Below are positions 43,833 to 53,022 of a stretch of 64,000 nt of DNA, piece after piece; position 1 is the first letter of the stretch, and each line of letters starts with the position of its first letter. The DNA lies in contig JARFXO010000003.1 of the NCBI GenBank assembly GCA_029194665.1, positions 620,001 to 684,000 of the forward strand. Direction: 5' to 3'. A program made the position numbers and the translations under genes. The stretch is from Nitrospira sp. (GTDB lineage: Bacteria > Nitrospirota > Nitrospiria > Nitrospirales > Nitrospiraceae). Under the pieces are notes generated by a model. It made no database searches and was not told where the DNA came from. It worked only from the letters and a program-made list of their open reading frames with translations.

Positions 43833-44035
43833 ATGGTACCGCCTGCCATCCTACACGAAGATGAGCTGGAACGACTTCCTCTGCTCTGGTGGGCGATCAT
43901 GCTCCGTGGGTTGCTCGGCATTCTCCTCGGCATCATTGCGTGCTTCATGCCGGTTGCCGCCTTGCTCGCGCTCGTCTATCTGTTCGGGCCTATGCCTTCT
44001 TTGACGGAGTCTTCAACCGCTTGTCTCAATTTTCT
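43833..44035 (+). pseudogene. Truncated and frameshifted HdeD-family (DUF308) membrane protein
   Basis: ELERLPLLWWAIMLRGLLGI, LLGIIACFMPVAALLALVYL FG is the first two-helix unit of an HdeD-type protein. The expected continuation AYAFFDGVFNRL is found one base out of frame (GGGGCC reduced to GGGCC near 43989). Homology stops there, after roughly a third of a normal gene. In the original frame translation runs on into the NUDIX scrap. Confidence 0.65.
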
Positions 44036-44072
44036 CACTGGAATTGTGAACCCATTCGGCGTAAGCCAAGAC

Positions 44073-44309
44073 ATGGTGAGGAAGCAGAGTGCGGGAATCC
44101 TGCTCTATCGATTACGCACCCGCACGATCCAAGCACTGCTGGTCCATCCCGGCGGCCCGTTCGGGGCGAGGAAGGATGATGGAGTCTGGTCAATTCCGAA
44201 GGGCGAGTATGAGAATGAGGCGAACGGTTTCGTGGTTTCACCGGACGGCAAGATCCGATTGCCTAGCGAAGGTGCCTTCTGTCACACAAAGATGGAACGA
44301 CTGAGGTGA
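44073..44309 (+). pseudogene. N-terminal scrap of a NUDIX hydrolase
   Basis: From ATG 44073: MVRKQSAGILLYRLRTRTIQ, ALLVHPGGPFGARKDDGVWS, IPKGEYENEAN. This is the usual beginning of one NUDIX subfamily (KQSAG.LLYR...e.LLVHPGGPFW..KDDGaWSIPKGEy). The NUDIX box (Gx5Ex7REUxEExGU) that should follow is absent; the remaining 30 residues are unrelated. In frame with the HdeD scrap, so a 158-codon chimera is open from 43833, but it has no complete domain. Confidence 0.65.
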
Positions 44310-44374
44310 CCGGGCGGATAACGGTCGGGTAATAAGTCATACACCAGCATAAACGGGTGGCGGAGCGTTGCTTG

Positions 44375-45631
44375 ATGAGCAAAGACAGGCGGTATGACAA
44401 CCAGGTATCGAATAGAGCGCCGGCCTCGCTATTAAACCGGCGTCAGTTCCTTGCCGGCGGCGCTTCGTTGTTGATGATCAGCGCGTCGGCGGCGCTGACT
44501 GGTGTGCAAGCCGAGGAACGAAGCGAAGCGATCGATCCCACGCGCGTGCCGGGAGCCTCACCCAGGCCCTATGGTGAGCGTTCGCCTTTTGAAGAACAGA
44601 CGCGCTTAGTCGCCAGGTCCTCTTCCACCACTCCGCTCCAGGACCTGCAGGGAAACATGACACCCTCCGCTCTCCATTTCGAACGGCACCATAATGGTGT
44701 GCCAGCCATCGATCCGGCCCGCCATCGCCTGCTGGTGCATGGCCTGGTGGGCAGTCCGATGATCTTCACGGTCGAGGAGCTGAAGCGATTTCCGTCGGTC
44801 TCCCGCTTTGCCTTCGTTGAATGTTCGGGCAACAGCCGAGATGGGTGGGATGAGGCGGAGAATTTGACTGTCCAGCAACTGCATGGCTTAACGAGCACCA
44901 GTGAGTGGACCGGCATCAAACTCTCGACCTTGTTGGAAGCGGCAGAGATGCAGCGAGAGGCGACATGGATGTTGGCTGAAGGGGGAGATGCGGCCGCACT
45001 CGCCCGCAGTGTGCCGTTGACCGATGAGGTCCTGAACGAGGCGATGGTGTGTTATGGGCAAAATGGCGAAGCGCTCCGGCCTGAGCAGGGCTACCCGCTC
45101 CGCCTGTTGTTGCCCGGCTTCGAGGGTAACATCAATGTGAAGTGGCTGAGGCGGTTGAAGCTGGGATCGGCGCCGTTCATGACCAGATGGGAGACCGCGA
45201 CCTACACCGATCTTATGCCGGACGGGAAAGCCTATCAATTCAGTCTCGTTATGGAGGCCAAGTCCGTGATCACGAGACCGTCCGGACAACAGCAACTACG
45301 CCCGGGTTTCCACGAAATTCAGGGGCTCGCCTGGAGCGGACGAGGATGCATCACGACCGTGGAAGTCACGGTTGACGCTGGTAGGACCTGGCAGGCAGCA
45401 CGCCTGCAAGAACCTGTGTTACCCAAGTGTCATACCCGCTTCCGTCTCCCTTGGAGATGGGATGGTCAAGAGGCCATCATCCAGAGTCGTTGCACCGATG
45501 ATACGGGATACCTGCAGCCGTCGCGTGATGCCCTCATCAAGGTGCGAGGCACCCATTCGAGCTACCATTACAACGGCATTCAGAGTTGGAAGATCGGACG
45601 AGATGGTGTTGTGACGAACGTCTATGAATAG
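44375..45631 (+). CDS. soxC: SoxC-type sulfite dehydrogenase, molybdopterin subunit
   Basis: 418 aa from ATG 44375 (GGAG 9 bases upstream; a GTG at 44357 is the alternative). A twin-arginine signal (LNRRQFLAGGASLLMISASA) indicates folded export to the periplasm. The molybdenum ligand cysteine lies in FAFVECSGNSRDG. Further SoxC/sulfite oxidase landmarks are GYPLRLLLPGFEGNINVKWL, RPGFHEIQGLAWSGRG and VEVTVDAGRTWQ (dimerisation domain). SoxC partners with the dihaem cytochrome SoxD to oxidise sulfite-level sulfur. The soxD gene directly after it is broken, so this enzyme must use another electron acceptor or be non-functional. No soxXYZAB genes are in the window. Confidence 0.88.
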   Translation: MSKDRRYDNQVSNRAPASLLNRRQFLAGGASLLMISASAALTGVQAEERSEAIDPTRVPGASPRPYGERSPFEEQTRLVARSSSTTPLQDLQGNMTPSALHFERHHNGVPAIDPARHRLLVHGLVGSPMIFTVEELKRFPSVSRFAFVECSGNSRDGWDEAENLTVQQLHGLTSTSEWTGIKLSTLLEAAEMQREATWMLAEGGDAAALARSVPLTDEVLNEAMVCYGQNGEALRPEQGYPLRLLLPGFEGNINVKWLRRLKLGSAPFMTRWETATYTDLMPDGKAYQFSLVMEAKSVITRPSGQQQLRPGFHEIQGLAWSGRGCITTVEVTVDAGRTWQAARLQEPVLPKCHTRFRLPWRWDGQEAIIQSRCTDDTGYLQPSRDALIKVRGTHSSYHYNGIQSWKIGRDGVVTNVYE

Positions 45632-46014
45632 CTCTTCGCCAGTCTTTCCGCTCCCTTCATGGGTTTCGCGTTCTCGATCGCCTCGGCGGTCTGGGCTGCT
45701 GATCAGCAAGAACCGGGTTATAGACATGGGCGCCCTGCGACGATCCCAGACATCCAAGCTTGGAATATCGATGTCTCGCCGGACGACAAGGATTGCCGCC
45801 GGAACGGGGCACGGGCAAAGAGGGAGCACAGGGCCATGCCACGAAATGCACCGGCTGCCAAGGAGATAGAGGAAAAGAAGGACCGAATGATGTACTAGTG
45901 GCCGGACACAACAGTCTGGAAACATCCGAGCCGCTCAAGACGATCGGGAGCTATTTGTCCGGGGAGAGGCCTGTGACGCTCATGGCCTTTTCACACCACA
46001 GAATCTTGAAATAG
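45624..46014 (+). pseudogene. soxD: Decayed soxD (cytochrome c subunit of sulfite dehydrogenase)
   Basis: The start overlaps the soxC stop. Piecing frames together gives a signal-like MGFAFSIASAVWAADQQ, then GRPATIPDIQAWNIDVSPDD. After a one-base loss near 45790 it continues GLPPERGTGKEGAQGHATKC, TGCQGDRGKEGPNDVLVAGH, NSLETSEPLKTIGSYL. This is the order of a SoxD N-terminal cytochrome domain, but the haem motif CxxCH has become CTGCQ (His to Gln). The distal part (second domain and Met ligand) is missing. Three independent lesions make a functional cytochrome impossible. Confidence 0.8.
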
Positions 46015-46048
46015 CATGTCCGCTTTCATGTTAAGCATGAGGAACCAC

Positions 46049-46768
46049 ATGTCACGACTCAAGGACAAAGTTGCAATTGTTACGGGAAGCAGCAGCGGCA
46101 TCGGCAAGGCCATTGCGCTTCGGTTCGGCCAGGAAGGGGCGAAGGTCGTCGTAACTGCGAGACGGTTGCCTTTGTGTGAGCAGACCGTTTCACAAATCAA
46201 GAAGCAGGGTGGGGAAGCCTGGCCGATCCAGACCGATGTCGCCGACGAGCGACAGGTCGAACGATTGATTGCTGACACAGTGGTCCGCTATGGCCGGATC
46301 GATATTCTTGTGAACAATGCTGGGATCGGCGGTGGGGGGCGTTTGGCTGACACAAGCACCGAGGCCTTCGATCGGGTGATGAACGTCAATTTGCGAGGCA
46401 CCTTCTTCTGCTGCCGGGCCGGCTTCCGGCAGATGAAGCAGCAGGGCGGCGGCGTGATTATCAACATGTCGAGCGTGGCCGGGCTGCAAGCCTGGGCTGG
46501 CACCGGAACCTACAGCGCCTCAAAACACGGCATTATGGCATTGACCAAATCATTGGCCGATGAAGGCCGACCCTATCACATCAAAGTCAGCGCCATCTGT
46601 CCAGGCGGCGTTGCAGACGAGCTGGTAGACGCATCTCCAGCGGACATCGAGCGCAGCGAAAAGATCGGCCCGTTCGATGTGGCTGAAGCTGCGGTGTTCC
46701 TCTCGACGCTGGGAAAGTATGCTGTGGTACATCAGATTGTTATTGATCGGTTAGGCGCTGAGTGGTGA
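46049..46768 (+). CDS. Short-chain dehydrogenase/reductase (SDR)
   Basis: 239 aa from ATG 46049 (GAGGAAC 5 bases upstream; the frame is open to 46016). A classical SDR: cofactor motif VTGSSSGIGKAIALRFG, TDVADERQV, VNNAGIGGGG, the serine of IINMSSVAGL, active-site YSASKHG, and AICPGGVADELVD. The residue after the second beta strand is Arg (ARR), which favours NADPH. The C-terminus VHQIVIDRLGAEW is short. The substrate is unknown. It starts just after the dead soxD and is probably independent of it. Confidence 0.9.
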   Translation: MSRLKDKVAIVTGSSSGIGKAIALRFGQEGAKVVVTARRLPLCEQTVSQIKKQGGEAWPIQTDVADERQVERLIADTVVRYGRIDILVNNAGIGGGGRLADTSTEAFDRVMNVNLRGTFFCCRAGFRQMKQQGGGVIINMSSVAGLQAWAGTGTYSASKHGIMALTKSLADEGRPYHIKVSAICPGGVADELVDASPADIERSEKIGPFDVAEAAVFLSTLGKYAVVHQIVIDRLGAEW

Positions 46769-46932
46769 AGGGGCTCAAACGAGAACGAGACTTCTCTGTC
46801 CTGATGGCAATGACGGGCTACAGGAGGTCGCCATCACTGGGAGAACAGCTCGGTTGAGATAGGTATGGGCTCACCCTTCAAGCAGCGAGCCCGTCGGTGT
46901 GGTGATAACACGAATTTCGCTCGAGCAGAACC

Positions 46933-47418
46933 TTACGTGCGCACTTTCTGATGATCGTCCCTCCGTCTGCGAAGGTTCGTTCCGATGCGGGCCCGCTCTG
47001 TTTCATACCCGAGGGCCGTATAGTACAGCGTACGATCAAAAAACTGACTGAGCACCTGCATGAGTTCCAACTCACCGTGCAACTCGACAGCGCTGTCGGA
47101 CAACCCTTCGCGCCTGACAAAGGCCACCATGTGCTCCCTGGTCGCGGTGATCGCCCAGAGGAAATGGCTGTAGGCAACACCTTGCGAGGCCCGACGGGCG
47201 CCCAGCTCTGTGTAGCGGCGCTCGATTTCGGCCTCCGTCATATCCATCAACCAATTATTCAAGTTCTGGTAGATCTCACGGGTGCGCGCTTGGAGTTCGT
47301 TTGGTGGAACCTTGCGCAGATCGCTACAGCGGTGAGAGCTCCACACTTTCTCGCTGAGCTCGCGAGCAAGCTGTTCGGAGTTTTTCTCGATCAGTTTCAC
47401 CAGCCGGCCAGCCAGCAT
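46933..47418 (-). CDS. RsbRD N-terminal-domain protein (non-haem globin-like sensor)
   Basis: 161 aa. The all-helical sequence matches the RsbT co-antagonist RsbRD N-terminal family: LVKLIEKNSEQLARELSEKV, IYQNLNNWLMDMTEAEIERR, YTELGARRASQGVAYSHFLW. In stressosome proteins this domain senses signals and is followed by a STAS domain. Here no STAS domain follows, so the protein is a free-standing sensor module. ATG 47418 has GGAGG 6 bases upstream. Convergent with the SDR gene; no other stress-cascade gene is near. Confidence 0.75.
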   Translation of the reverse strand: MLAGRLVKLIEKNSEQLARELSEKVWSSHRCSDLRKVPPNELQARTREIYQNLNNWLMDMTEAEIERRYTELGARRASQGVAYSHFLWAITATREHMVAFVRREGLSDSAVELHGELELMQVLSQFFDRTLYYTALGYETERARIGTNLRRRRDDHQKVRT

Positions 47419-47762
47419 AACGTACCTCCATGGTGCGTGGTTATGTAATGGAATGCGTGGGGATTCCTCATCGCCGAGGAAACATTACTTGAATGATAGC
47501 ACCAACGTCAATGACACGTTTGCCGGGGTTGAGACTCGTAAATGCCCTATTCCCGCCTCGATGTACGAGGACCTGCGATGTGAGGGAAACACCAGCTTCG
47601 ACCGGCTCCGGCGACCCCATCCTGACATAAGGAGTTCCATTCAGATAGGGCAGCCGGCCACAGGTCGCCTTGAACTTACCCCACCCATTTGCTATCCTTC
47701 GCTCACCATTCGTAGCCGACGGATCTCTTCCACATCACACACGATTCTGAAGGAGTACTCAC
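47419..47762. other. Promoter-bearing intergenic region before purH (~340 bp)
   Basis: It separates the divergent RsbRD-N and purH genes. No gene, no purine riboswitch pattern and no repeat was recognised. Confidence 0.5.
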
Positions 47763-49316
47763 ATGGCCGGCATCAAGCGGGCGTTGATCAGTGTTTCAGA
47801 TAAGACCGGAGTCATCGAGATGGCCAAGGGGCTGGAAGCGCTTGGCGCGGAAATTTTGTCCACGGGAGGAACGGCCAAAGCGTTGCGCGACGCGGGAGTG
47901 AACGTCACGGATGTCGCGGCCTATACGGGATCACCGGAAATTCTCGATGGTCGGGTGAAAACGTTACACCCCAAGATTCATGGCGGTTTGCTGGGACGCC
48001 GGTCGCTTCCGGCGCATGTCGAGCAGATGAATCGACATGGGATCGGCCCGATCGATGTGGTGGTAGTCAACCTCTACCCCTTCGAAGCCACCATCGCCAA
48101 ACCAGATTGCCGTTTCGAGGACGCCATCGAAAATATCGATATCGGCGGCCCGTCCATGTTGCGGTCGGCAGCCAAGAATCATGACGATGTGTTGGTCGTC
48201 GTCGATCCAGCCGATTATTCTCGGGTGTTGGAGGCGGTGAACAGCAAGACGGTGACACCGGCGTTGCGCCGTGAGTTGGCGATGAAAGTCTTCCAACATA
48301 CGTCACGCTATGATGGATTGATCGCGGGTTATTTGGAGCAACATGCGAAAGGCGGGGAGGTCAAGTTCCCGAAAGTGTTGTCGCTTCAGTTTGAGTTGGC
48401 TGAGTCCCTCCGCTACGGGGAGAATCCTCACCAGCAAGGCGCGTTCTACCGAGAATTGGACAGCAAGGAGCCTTCTGTTTCTCGTGGGAAGATCTTGCAC
48501 GGCAAGGCGATGTCCTACAATAACTTCCTCGATGCGAATTCCGCACTCGAGTTGGTGAAGGAGTATGAAGAGACGGCGGTCGCGATCATCAAGCACAATA
48601 ATCCCTGTGGGGTGGCGCTCGGTGGGACACCGGTGGAGGCCTACGTCAAGGCCAGGGAGACAGATCCCGTGTCTGCCTTCGGCGGTGTGATTGCCTTCAA
48701 CCGACCCGTGGATTTGGCAACTGCCAAAGAAATCACCTCCACGTTTGTTGAGGTCGTGATTGCTCCAGGGTTTGCTGAAGAGGCATTGGCCGAATTGAGG
48801 CGAAAGAAGGATCTGCGTTTGTTGGATGTGGGCCCGTTGACGAAGGTGAAGCAGGAAGGGTTCGATCTGAAAAAACTTGTCGGCGGGCTCATCGTACAGG
48901 ATCGGGACCTCGGTGTCTTGTCGGATCTTCGGACGCTCGCCGTGCCGACCATCCGGAAACCGACGGATGACGAATATGCCGCTTGTGCGTTTGCCTGGAA
49001 AGTTTGTAAACACGTCAAGTCCAATGCCATCATCTATGCCAAGCCTGGCCAGACCGTCGGCATCGGGGCCGGACAGATGAGTCGCGTGGATTCCGTGAAG
49101 CTGGCGGCCATGAAAGCGCAAATACCGGTCAAGGACTGTGTCATGGCTTCGGATGCGTTCTTTCCGTTCCGCGATGGCCTGGATGCCGCAGCCGAAGTCG
49201 GCGTGACGGCCGTCATTCAACCGGGCGGATCGATCCGAGACGCAGAAGTGGTCAAAGCTGCGGATGAACATGGGATGGCGATGATTCTCACCGGCATGCG
49301 CCATTTCCGCCATTGA
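47763..49316 (+). CDS. purH: Bifunctional AICAR formyltransferase / IMP cyclohydrolase
   Basis: 517 aa, standard length. It performs the last two steps of de novo IMP synthesis. The N-terminal methylglyoxal-synthase-like cyclohydrolase domain (~1-150) has LISVSDKTGVIEMAKGL, STGGTAKALRDAGV, GRVKTLHPKIHGGLLGRR and NIDIGGPSMLRSAAKN. The transformylase domain follows with LRYGENPHQQGAFY, IIKHNNPCGVALG (Lys-His active site) and VGIGAGQMSRVDSVKLA. GAAGGAG lies 9 bases before the ATG. purD follows 151 bp later on the same strand. Confidence 0.97.
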   Translation: MAGIKRALISVSDKTGVIEMAKGLEALGAEILSTGGTAKALRDAGVNVTDVAAYTGSPEILDGRVKTLHPKIHGGLLGRRSLPAHVEQMNRHGIGPIDVVVVNLYPFEATIAKPDCRFEDAIENIDIGGPSMLRSAAKNHDDVLVVVDPADYSRVLEAVNSKTVTPALRRELAMKVFQHTSRYDGLIAGYLEQHAKGGEVKFPKVLSLQFELAESLRYGENPHQQGAFYRELDSKEPSVSRGKILHGKAMSYNNFLDANSALELVKEYEETAVAIIKHNNPCGVALGGTPVEAYVKARETDPVSAFGGVIAFNRPVDLATAKEITSTFVEVVIAPGFAEEALAELRRKKDLRLLDVGPLTKVKQEGFDLKKLVGGLIVQDRDLGVLSDLRTLAVPTIRKPTDDEYAACAFAWKVCKHVKSNAIIYAKPGQTVGIGAGQMSRVDSVKLAAMKAQIPVKDCVMASDAFFPFRDGLDAAAEVGVTAVIQPGGSIRDAEVVKAADEHGMAMILTGMRHFRH

Positions 49317-49467
49317 TCGGCAGCTGACAATGGCCTCCCGCTGCATTCTCGGTCGCCCGTCCACCTCAACGTGCCAGAAAACGTACGCCTCGGTGCCCGA
49401 GCTTCCTGCGGGCTTGCGACAGGCCATTTTGAGCAACCTCCTTATCTTTCCTACCTAAAGAAAATCT

Positions 49468-50742
49468 ATGAAAATACTCGTGGTCGGCGGCGGAGGACGT
49501 GAGCATGCGATGGTATGGAAACTCGCGCAGAGTCCCCGCAGGCCGGTCCTTTTCTGTGCCCCCGGCAATGCGGGAATTGCGTCATTGGCGGAATGCATCC
49601 CAATTAAGTCGGACGACGTTGCAGGTCTGAAAGACTTCGCCCTTCGAAAACAGATTGATCTGACGGTAATTGGGCCTGAAGCACCGCTTGCGTTGGGGAT
49701 CGTTGACGAATTTCGCAAAGCTCGGCTTAGAGTGTTTGGGCCGACCAGGAACGCCGCTCGTTTGGAAGCCAGCAAGATCTTCTCGAAGGAGATCATGGCA
49801 CAAGCGAAGATCCGGACGGCCCACGCCAAGAGTTTCGAAAAGCTCGCGAACGCACTTGCCTATGTCGAAGGGCAGGAATTACCGATCGTCATCAAAGCGG
49901 ATGGGCTGGCTCAAGGGAAAGGCGTAATCATTGCGACCACACACCAACAGGCACAGCAGGCGATCGTGGATTCGATGCAGAAGGCCCTGTTCGGTCAAGC
50001 CGGTAAACAGGTGTTGGTCGAGCAGTATCTCGACGGAGAGGAACTGACGATCATGGCGTTTACCGATGGCAACACGGTCATACCGATGCCGCCCGCGCAG
50101 GATCATAAGCGGGTGAGTGATGGTGACACGGGCCTGAACACCGGAGGGATGGGAGCCTATTGCCCGGCGCCGTTGGGAACTCCCGAGCTCCAAGATCGAG
50201 TCCGTCGCGAGGTCTTACAGCCGGTGGTGGATGCCATGGCGCGTCTTGGCTCTCCGTTTCAGGGAGTTCTCTACGCCGGATTGATGGTGGTGAGAGGAAC
50301 ACCCTACGTGCTCGAATTTAACGCTCGCATGGGCGATCCTGAAGCACAAGTTGTGCTACCCTTGCTCAAGACCGATTTTCTCGACATCATCGAATCGGTG
50401 GTCGAACATCGGCTGGACCAACTTTCCGTTGAGTGGCATCCCACCGCGACGGTCTGCGTGGTGATGGCATCGGGCGGCTATCCAGGCTCCTATCAGCAAG
50501 GAATGCCACTCTCCGGACTCCCTCCGACACCCATTTCATCGGACTCTTCGGTGGTCTTTCACGCAGGAACGGCACAGCAGGGGGATGGGGTTGTGACAGC
50601 CGGAGGCCGCGTCCTCGGCGTTCTCGGTCGAGGAGGCACCTTATCTGAGGCACAACGCGAAGCCTACCGAGTCGTCAAGATGATCTCCTTTGAAGGTTGT
50701 CACTTCCGGACGGACATCGCACACCGGGCTCTCACGATATAA
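49468..50742 (+). CDS. purD: Phosphoribosylamine--glycine ligase
   Basis: 424 aa. It joins phosphoribosylamine and glycine with ATP in the second step of purine synthesis. The N-domain is ILVVGGGGREHAMVWKLAQS. The ATP-grasp part has IVIKADGLAQGKGVIIATTH and VEQYLDGEELTIMAFTDGNT. GGMGAYCPAP and VLYAGLMVVRGTPYVLEFNA RMGDPE (metal site) follow. AATGTTGTTACCGGGGRVL-type ends are represented by VVTAGGRVLGVLGRGGTLSE. All landmark motifs are intact. It follows purH on the same strand with a 151-bp gap and a weak ribosome-binding site, so coupling is possible but not tight. Confidence 0.96.
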   Translation: MKILVVGGGGREHAMVWKLAQSPRRPVLFCAPGNAGIASLAECIPIKSDDVAGLKDFALRKQIDLTVIGPEAPLALGIVDEFRKARLRVFGPTRNAARLEASKIFSKEIMAQAKIRTAHAKSFEKLANALAYVEGQELPIVIKADGLAQGKGVIIATTHQQAQQAIVDSMQKALFGQAGKQVLVEQYLDGEELTIMAFTDGNTVIPMPPAQDHKRVSDGDTGLNTGGMGAYCPAPLGTPELQDRVRREVLQPVVDAMARLGSPFQGVLYAGLMVVRGTPYVLEFNARMGDPEAQVVLPLLKTDFLDIIESVVEHRLDQLSVEWHPTATVCVVMASGGYPGSYQQGMPLSGLPPTPISSDSSVVFHAGTAQQGDGVVTAGGRVLGVLGRGGTLSEAQREAYRVVKMISFEGCHFRTDIAHRALTI

Positions 50743-50961
50743 GCACGGACAGTCCACCATTCTCGAACGACCGATTCAGCGATGACGTCGATCGCGTCCC
50801 ATCGGCTGCCAACATAGAGCTACTTATCCCAGCACACCTAGATCCAAACAGCCTGGGCCGTTCTTTTTCTTAGCCAATTCATATGATCTGTTAGAATACC
50901 CTCCCACGACGATACCAACACGTTGTGTGGAGTGATCATTTCTGATGAAATGGGAGGGGCC

Positions 50962-51399
50962 ATGAAATGCCAGCTGATGCGGTTGATCCAAACAGTTGTC
51001 GGTTTCAGCTTCGCCCTAGGCCTTGTGGGATGCGATTATTGGCCTCCAGCCTTGCAAGCCGAGATCGAACAATTGCGTTCTGAGATCCAAACCCTGACGA
51101 TGGAGACGACTCAGCTTCAGGCTCAGGTCGCCGACTTGTCCAAGATCAAACAGGAACTGCAGGGGCAGGTCGATGAACTGAGTCGCATCAACCGGGAGAA
51201 AACCGGAATGATCACCAGTCTTCAAAATCAGTTGGATGCGACTCGCGCGAGGGCGTTGAAAGCGATGGCTCCGAAGACATCGCCCCATAAAAAACCAGCA
51301 AAACCCGCTGCGAAGGCCGCAGCCAGACCGGCTTCCAAAACGGCGCCCAAGGCACCGGCCAACAAAAGTCCGGCTCCAAAGGCAGTCGGCATCCGATAA
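50962..51399 (+). CDS. Lipoprotein with coiled coil and Lys/Ala/Pro-rich tail
   Basis: 145 aa from ATG 50962 (GGGAGGGG 2-3 bases upstream; the frame is open to 50923). Signal and lipobox are VVGFSFALGLVGC. A ~65-residue coiled coil (LQAEIEQLRSEIQTLTMETT, QLQAQVADLSKIKQELQGQV) follows. A basic tail of PAKPAAKAAARPASK type closes the protein, like histone-H1/TonB-linker sequences. It may act as a periplasmic rod with a peptidoglycan- or nucleic-acid-like polyanion-binding tail; this is inference. No family is recognised. Convergent with fmdB, only 19 bp apart. Confidence 0.7.
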   Translation: MKCQLMRLIQTVVGFSFALGLVGCDYWPPALQAEIEQLRSEIQTLTMETTQLQAQVADLSKIKQELQGQVDELSRINREKTGMITSLQNQLDATRARALKAMAPKTSPHKKPAKPAAKAAARPASKTAPKAPANKSPAPKAVGIR

Positions 51400-51418
51400 C
51401 AGCCCTCGATCCTCCTTC

Positions 51419-51778
51419 CTATTGTGAAGAGGAAGACGTCGTCGTATTGGATGTGGATGATGACGAGCCGGCCGATGCCGCCGGCGTCGCAGCTGGAGCT
51501 GAAGATGTTGTGGGTGCGGGCGCTGAAGGGGCCGACTCCTTCTTCTCTTCCGTCTTCGTCGTACCGGTTTCATTACCTGAGATCGACGGCGGTTTGAGTT
51601 TATCGGAGTAGTCGGTGACGTACCAGCCACTTCCTTTAAACATGATTCCAGGCGATGAAATCAGCCGCCTGACCGTCTTTCCACACCGCTCACATATTGA
51701 GAGCGGATCGTCCTTGATGCTCTGCTTCACTTCAAAACGATACGAACAGCCGTCACACTGATATTCGTAAATCGGCAC
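51419..51778 (-). CDS. FmdB-family zinc ribbon protein
   Basis: 119 aa from a GTG start at 51778 with GGGAGGGAAG 3-4 bases upstream. The first 45 residues are the FmdB/CxxC-CxxC regulatory domain: MPIYEYQCDGCSYRFEVKQS then CERCGKTVRRLISSPG, giving four zinc-ligand cysteines. The remaining tail is Ser/Ala/Thr/Pro-rich and probably unstructured, longer than in many homologues. The family is linked to regulation of small-molecule metabolism but function is mostly unproven. Confidence 0.88.
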   Translation of the reverse strand: MPIYEYQCDGCSYRFEVKQSIKDDPLSICERCGKTVRRLISSPGIMFKGSGWYVTDYSDKLKPPSISGNETGTTKTEEKKESAPSAPAPTTSSAPAATPAASAGSSSSTSNTTTSSSSQ

Positions 51779-51828
51779 TGCTTCCCTCCCTCTTGGCTTT
51801 GCATAGCGCGAGATAACCCAGTCCTCAC

Positions 51829-53022
51829 TTACCCTAACTTCGCGAACGCTTGCTCCAGTCGCTCAAGTCCTCGGGTAATGTTCGTCATGCTGGTAGCATA
51901 GGACAGCCGGAGATGCTCCGGACTTCCAAAGGGTTCACCCGGAACGACCGCAATCCGGGAATCATTCAAGAGATAATGAGCCACATCATTGGGAGTCTTG
52001 AGTACACCCGAGGGACCGCGCTTCCCCAATATACCCTTGATATTCGGGAAAGCATAAAAAGCCCCGCTCGGCATTCGACAGGACACTCCCGGAATCTTGT
52101 TCAATCCTTTCACAATGGTGATTCGGCGACGGGAAAATTCTTCCACCATGTTGCGAGTGAAGGATTCCCCAAGACGCAAGGCAGCGACCGCGGCCTTCTG
52201 TGAGATCGAGCAGGGATTCGAGGTGCTCTGACTCTGGATATTGGCCATCGCCGTGATCAGATCTTTGGGACCAGCCGCGTATCCGATTCGCCACCCTGTC
52301 ATGGCATACGATTTCGATACCCCGTTGATAATGACCGTTCGCGCAGCAATCTCCGATCCCAATGATGCAATACTGAGATGCGTGGCTCCATCGTAGAGCA
52401 CCTTTTCATAAATCTCATCCGAAATGACAAGAAGGTCATGCCGGACCGCGGCTGACGCGATCTGCTCCAGCGCCGCCCGATCATAGGTTGCGCCGGTAGG
52501 GTTGCACGGGCTATTCACGATGATGGCTTTCGTTCTCGGTGTAATGAGTCGTTCCAACTCTGATGCATGGACTGCGTAACCGTCCTCCTCCTTAGTCGGC
52601 AACAGGACCGGTGTGGCATCGTTGAGAAGTGCCTGATCCGAATAGGAAACCCAGTAGGGGATCGGGATGATGATCTCGTCACCTGCTTCGAGCAAGGCTT
52701 CTGCTAAATTGTAGAGCGAATGCTTCGCCCCGCAGGAGACGAGGATTTGAGATTTTTCATACCGAAGAGCCAGTTCAGCCTGGAGCTTGTCGATAATCGC
52801 TCCTCGCAGTTCATCGATCCCGGACGACGGGGTGTACTTGGTAAACCCCTCGCGCATGGCCGCTTCTGCTGCGGCCTTCACCGGTTCCGGCGTGTCAAAA
52901 TCCGGTTCTCCGGCAGAAAAGTCGATGACGTCCAGCCCTTGCGCGGCCATGGCCTTGGCGGTTGCAGCCATCGCCAACGTCGGAGAGGGTGCAATACGAC
53001 CCACACGTGCTGCCAATCTCAT
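51829..53022 (-). CDS. Class I/II PLP-dependent aminotransferase (aspartate aminotransferase-like)
   Basis: 397 aa. Fold type I aminotransferase with the PLP lysine in SKSYAMTGWRIGYAAGP, NSPCNPTGATYDRAAL (substrate/PLP contact), and VISDEIYEKVLYDG. The C-terminal Arg is in HLRLSYATSMTNI. The length and the start VGRIAPSPTLAMAATAKAMA are those of the AspC-like Iγ subgroup, which transaminates aspartate and sometimes prephenate. Its start overlaps the coaD stop by 4 bp (53019-53022), so it is the third gene of the rsmD-coaD-aminotransferase unit. Confidence 0.92.
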   Translation of the reverse strand: MRLAARVGRIAPSPTLAMAATAKAMAAQGLDVIDFSAGEPDFDTPEPVKAAAEAAMREGFTKYTPSSGIDELRGAIIDKLQAELALRYEKSQILVSCGAKHSLYNLAEALLEAGDEIIIPIPYWVSYSDQALLNDATPVLLPTKEEDGYAVHASELERLITPRTKAIIVNSPCNPTGATYDRAALEQIASAAVRHDLLVISDEIYEKVLYDGATHLSIASLGSEIAARTVIINGVSKSYAMTGWRIGYAAGPKDLITAMANIQSQSTSNPCSISQKAAVAALRLGESFTRNMVEEFSRRRITIVKGLNKIPGVSCRMPSGAFYAFPNIKGILGKRGPSGVLKTPNDVAHYLLNDSRIAVVPGEPFGSPEHLRLSYATSMTNITRGLERLEQAFAKLG

